Assembly (NCBI GenBank): GCA_963662175.1
Contig: OY759221.1
Coordinates: forward strand, 20,385,027-20,449,026
DNA: 64,000 bases
Source of the DNA: Aradus depressus
Lineage: Eukaryota > Arthropoda > Insecta > Hemiptera > Aradidae
Direction: 5' to 3'
Positions 61,526 to 64,000 of the stretch are shown here, in pieces (the stretch's first letter is position 1; each line of letters begins with the position of its first letter). The notes beneath the pieces were generated by a model. That model had not been told where the DNA came from, did not search any database, and saw only the letters and a list, made by a program, of their open reading frames with translations. The translations under genes and the position numbers were made by a program.

Positions 61526-63624
61526 TAAAGTAATGATGGTTGGTTTTTCTTTGTGATAGATAATGGGAAATTGGGTAGATTAACATTCTTTTGATATATT
61601 ATTGTTTACAGCTTTCTTTTTGATTCAACGTTATCTCTTTTGTTCCTTTCCTGTAGTCACTTTATCTCCTTATTCTTTCCTTATTTTTTTCATAATCATA
61701 ATTTTTTATTTATTTCTTTGTGAGAAACTTGGTTATTATTACTGTTTTTAGTTACATATTCTCATGAACCAGTATTATTGAGTAGTTAGTAGGGTGCCCT
61801 CAAATATTTCATTGACTACAAATTTTCTTGAAATGATTATTAAAATAAGAGACTATCTCTCTAGAATACCACCAAAATGATAAAGTTCTCTATAGACTTT
61901 AGGGTCGGTATTTCACAATGTGCTTTAGTGCTGTGTAAGGAGACAACATTGTTATCAGGATGAAGGGGATATAATTGGTTAATAATAAAGGACCGATAAA
62001 ACATAACTTTTCGTCATTTGAAACCTCAAATACTTTTTCAAGATGATTTTGAATAGATGTCTAAAATATTTTTTCAAATTAATACCATTCAAAAAATCGA
62101 AAGTTTTAGGAATTTTTCAAATTTTTGTTCTGTGCAAGGAATTGTTACGAACATGTTTACATTACTCTTATGAAAATGAATGCTCAACTGCTGTTAAAGG
62201 CCGCAATTAATTTCAAGACAGAGCACTTTAAACTTTCTTATTATGTTAGTACCTTTATGCTATAAGTGTACAGCGAATGGTTTTTTCTTTATTTTCTCTA
62301 AAATTAACTATTCTAAATGAAACAAAAGCTTTTAGGTTTTAATGTTTTAGGGTATTTGAGTTGGGCTCGCTCTGATCCCCTTTGGCTGATTCCGCTGAAA
62401 ATTAATATATGTTCTTGTAGGGATTTGAATTTACATATGAAATTTCGTGTCAATACATTCATTACAATGGTAGTTACTAGAGTTATTGTGTTATACCTCC
62501 TCTCTTCCCTTTGGCCGATTTGGCTGACAATTAAAAGTTGTTCTCTATCGGGTGATACCGTGTCCACAGACACAAACACTTATTGTTAGACATGAAATAA
62601 CATTTTTTTCATTTTTTAATCCCCGACGCAAAAGGAGGGTTGTTTTAAGTATGAAGCTTTTGTCTGTGTGTGTGTCTGCGGCATCGTAGGTCCAAGACGG
62701 CCGAACCGATTTCAAAGCGTTTTTTTTTAGTTTCAACAGCTGATATTTGCGAGATGGTTCTTAGCCATGTTTGGTGGAAATCGGGTATGCCGTTTCCAAG
62801 ATCTTAAAATTTCATCAGAGCCTGTGTGGTTATCTCGGCCTCTATTACTGCTAGACACTTAGAGTTTGTGCTCAAATGTTTATAAGACCAAGCCCCCTCC
62901 CCATTTTTAAAGGTTTTTTTTTTGTGTCGAGGGTTTTTAAAATTTAATATTTTGGATTCAGGGAGTCACGAACTTCCCTTATACTGGTGGTAATTTTTGA
63001 AATAGAAGTTGGTTACATAGGGGTGGTTGTGGTGGCTCAGATGAAATAATTACTGATCATTCTCCCGCATGTTTGGACATTAAATGTGTTATTAATTATA
63101 ATTTTTTTAAATTAATGAACCCTCATTTGTGATGAAGTGAAATAAACTCCCGCAACCTCTTGAAACTTACAATGCAAGTCTTCACTTTTCGAGTTATCTC
63201 CTGTCTTAAGATATATTCAAATATCTTTCGTCTGATCAAGGACATTCCGAGCTTTCATTGTGACAATATTTTTTTTCTGTGGTATAGAGAAAGTAAGGGA
63301 TACTTGTGAGCCGACAAAACACATTTTATAGAAGAACAAAATGATTATCTTCTAAATATATATTTTTCAATATTAACACATCTTTATAGAGAACATGTTT
63401 AGCTACAGTTTGCTTCTATTTCAAGCTCTGTTCCTATGAAAAGTGCTCTGTTTACCAGTCTATGACTACAAAGAGTGCCCGCTGAACCTCCATCGTCTGG
63501 GTACCGAGGAAGATTAAAGAAATGTAAAACATTTATAATTAAAAAGATAATAAAGGTGCTAACTATTGTATTGTACTTAGGAATTTTACATTATTTTTGA
63601 AATAATTAATAGTTGGTTATTGAA

Positions 63625-63785
63625 ACTCATGTCCGGGCTTTAACTAAGAGGTCATATCGCCCACTACCAGAACGCTCTTTCTTCACCTCCCAGACAAAAA
63701 AAACTAAGGGCCTCCCTCGGCCGGGTTTCGAACTCGCGATTCTGAGTTCAGTAGGCTAATACGCTACCTCCGAGATCCTGACACC
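63625..63785 (-). mobile_element. SINE family A, head and tail joined
   Basis: On the minus strand: TCTCGGAGGTAGCGTATTAG and GCGAGTTCGAAACCCGGCCG as A- and B-box regions, linker TTTTTTGTCTGGGAGGTGAA, then AGAGCGTTCTGGTAGTGGGC and the tail AAGCCCGGACATGAG. The middle core is deleted. Confidence 0.65.
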
Positions 63786-63887
63786 CTCTTGATAATTAAT
63801 ATAATTTATCTTATATGTAGATTGTATTACAAGATTTAATATAATTTGATGTATACAATTTATAAGCTATTTTGAAGTATGCAATGG

Positions 63888-64000
63888 GGGTCATGGTGGC
63901 CGTGCGGGCTAAAGCGTAGGCATACTATGGTTTGCGGGTTCGATTCCCATCCGGGAATGAGTTTTATTTCATAGATAGAACTCCCTCCCGGTGTCATGGA
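63888..64000 (+). mobile_element. tRNA-derived SINE family B, cut by the window edge
   Basis: GGTGGCCGTGCGGGCTAAAG, GCGGGTTCGATTCCC (B box) and GAGTTTTATTTCATAGATAG match the minus-strand copy at 55281-55470. The sequence ends inside the body. Confidence 0.7.

Overview
The window is AT-rich nuclear DNA of an arthropod, most likely an insect. Genes are split by canonical GT-AG introns, ribosomal protein S8 keeps its usual metazoan length, a misshapen-type kinase starts with an arthropod-like N-terminus, and more than half of the sequence is transposon-derived or tandemly repeated. I cannot name the species. Everything below was read by eye from the sequence; no alignment or search was run.

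Four protein genes lie on the plus strand in this order: (1) a paired-like homeobox gene, best matched to repo (reversed polarity, the glial-fate regulator), exons between 1155 and 29548; (2) an RNF168-like RING E3 ligase, 36157-40439, with a C-terminal ubiquitin-binding helix and LR-type motif; (3) ribosomal protein S8, 49229-56074, complete at 208 residues in six exons, with a candidate box C/D snoRNA in intron 4; (4) the first two coding exons of misshapen (msn, a Ste20/MAP4K4-family kinase), 60717-61357, which runs off the right edge. Nothing indicates an operon or a common pathway; each gene appears to have its own promoter.

The third repo intron is about 23.9 kb and splits the homeodomain between its residues 5 and 6. 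About 20.5 kb of it (5424-25970) is a nested tandem-repeat complex built from three modules. Module A is a 66-bp repeat, itself a diverged 33-bp dimer. Module B is a roughly 140-150-bp repeat with periodic C-tracts that could form G-quadruplexes on the minus strand. Module C is a roughly 441-bp satellite that contains the core of a tRNA-derived SINE also found elsewhere in the window. The A/B blocks begin with a conserved head (CCCGGCGTTGCCCGGGG) and end with a conserved tail (TTTCAGCTTTATTAATATAG). They have been amplified by tandem duplications of about 1.1, 1.3 and 6.05 kb.

The spaces between genes hold a Tc1 element with rearranged ends (33908-35731), a 5'-truncated R1-clade LINE with 10-bp target duplications (32921-33717), fragments of two other LINEs, two tRNA-derived SINE families, a Harbinger-like MITE, an 8-bp-TSD foldback element, and several palindromic elements. 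At least four of the palindromic elements share a motif resembling the catalytic core strands of a hammerhead ribozyme. The most interesting candidates for new biology are the intronic satellite complex, the hammerhead-like foldback family and the RpS8 intronic snoRNA.
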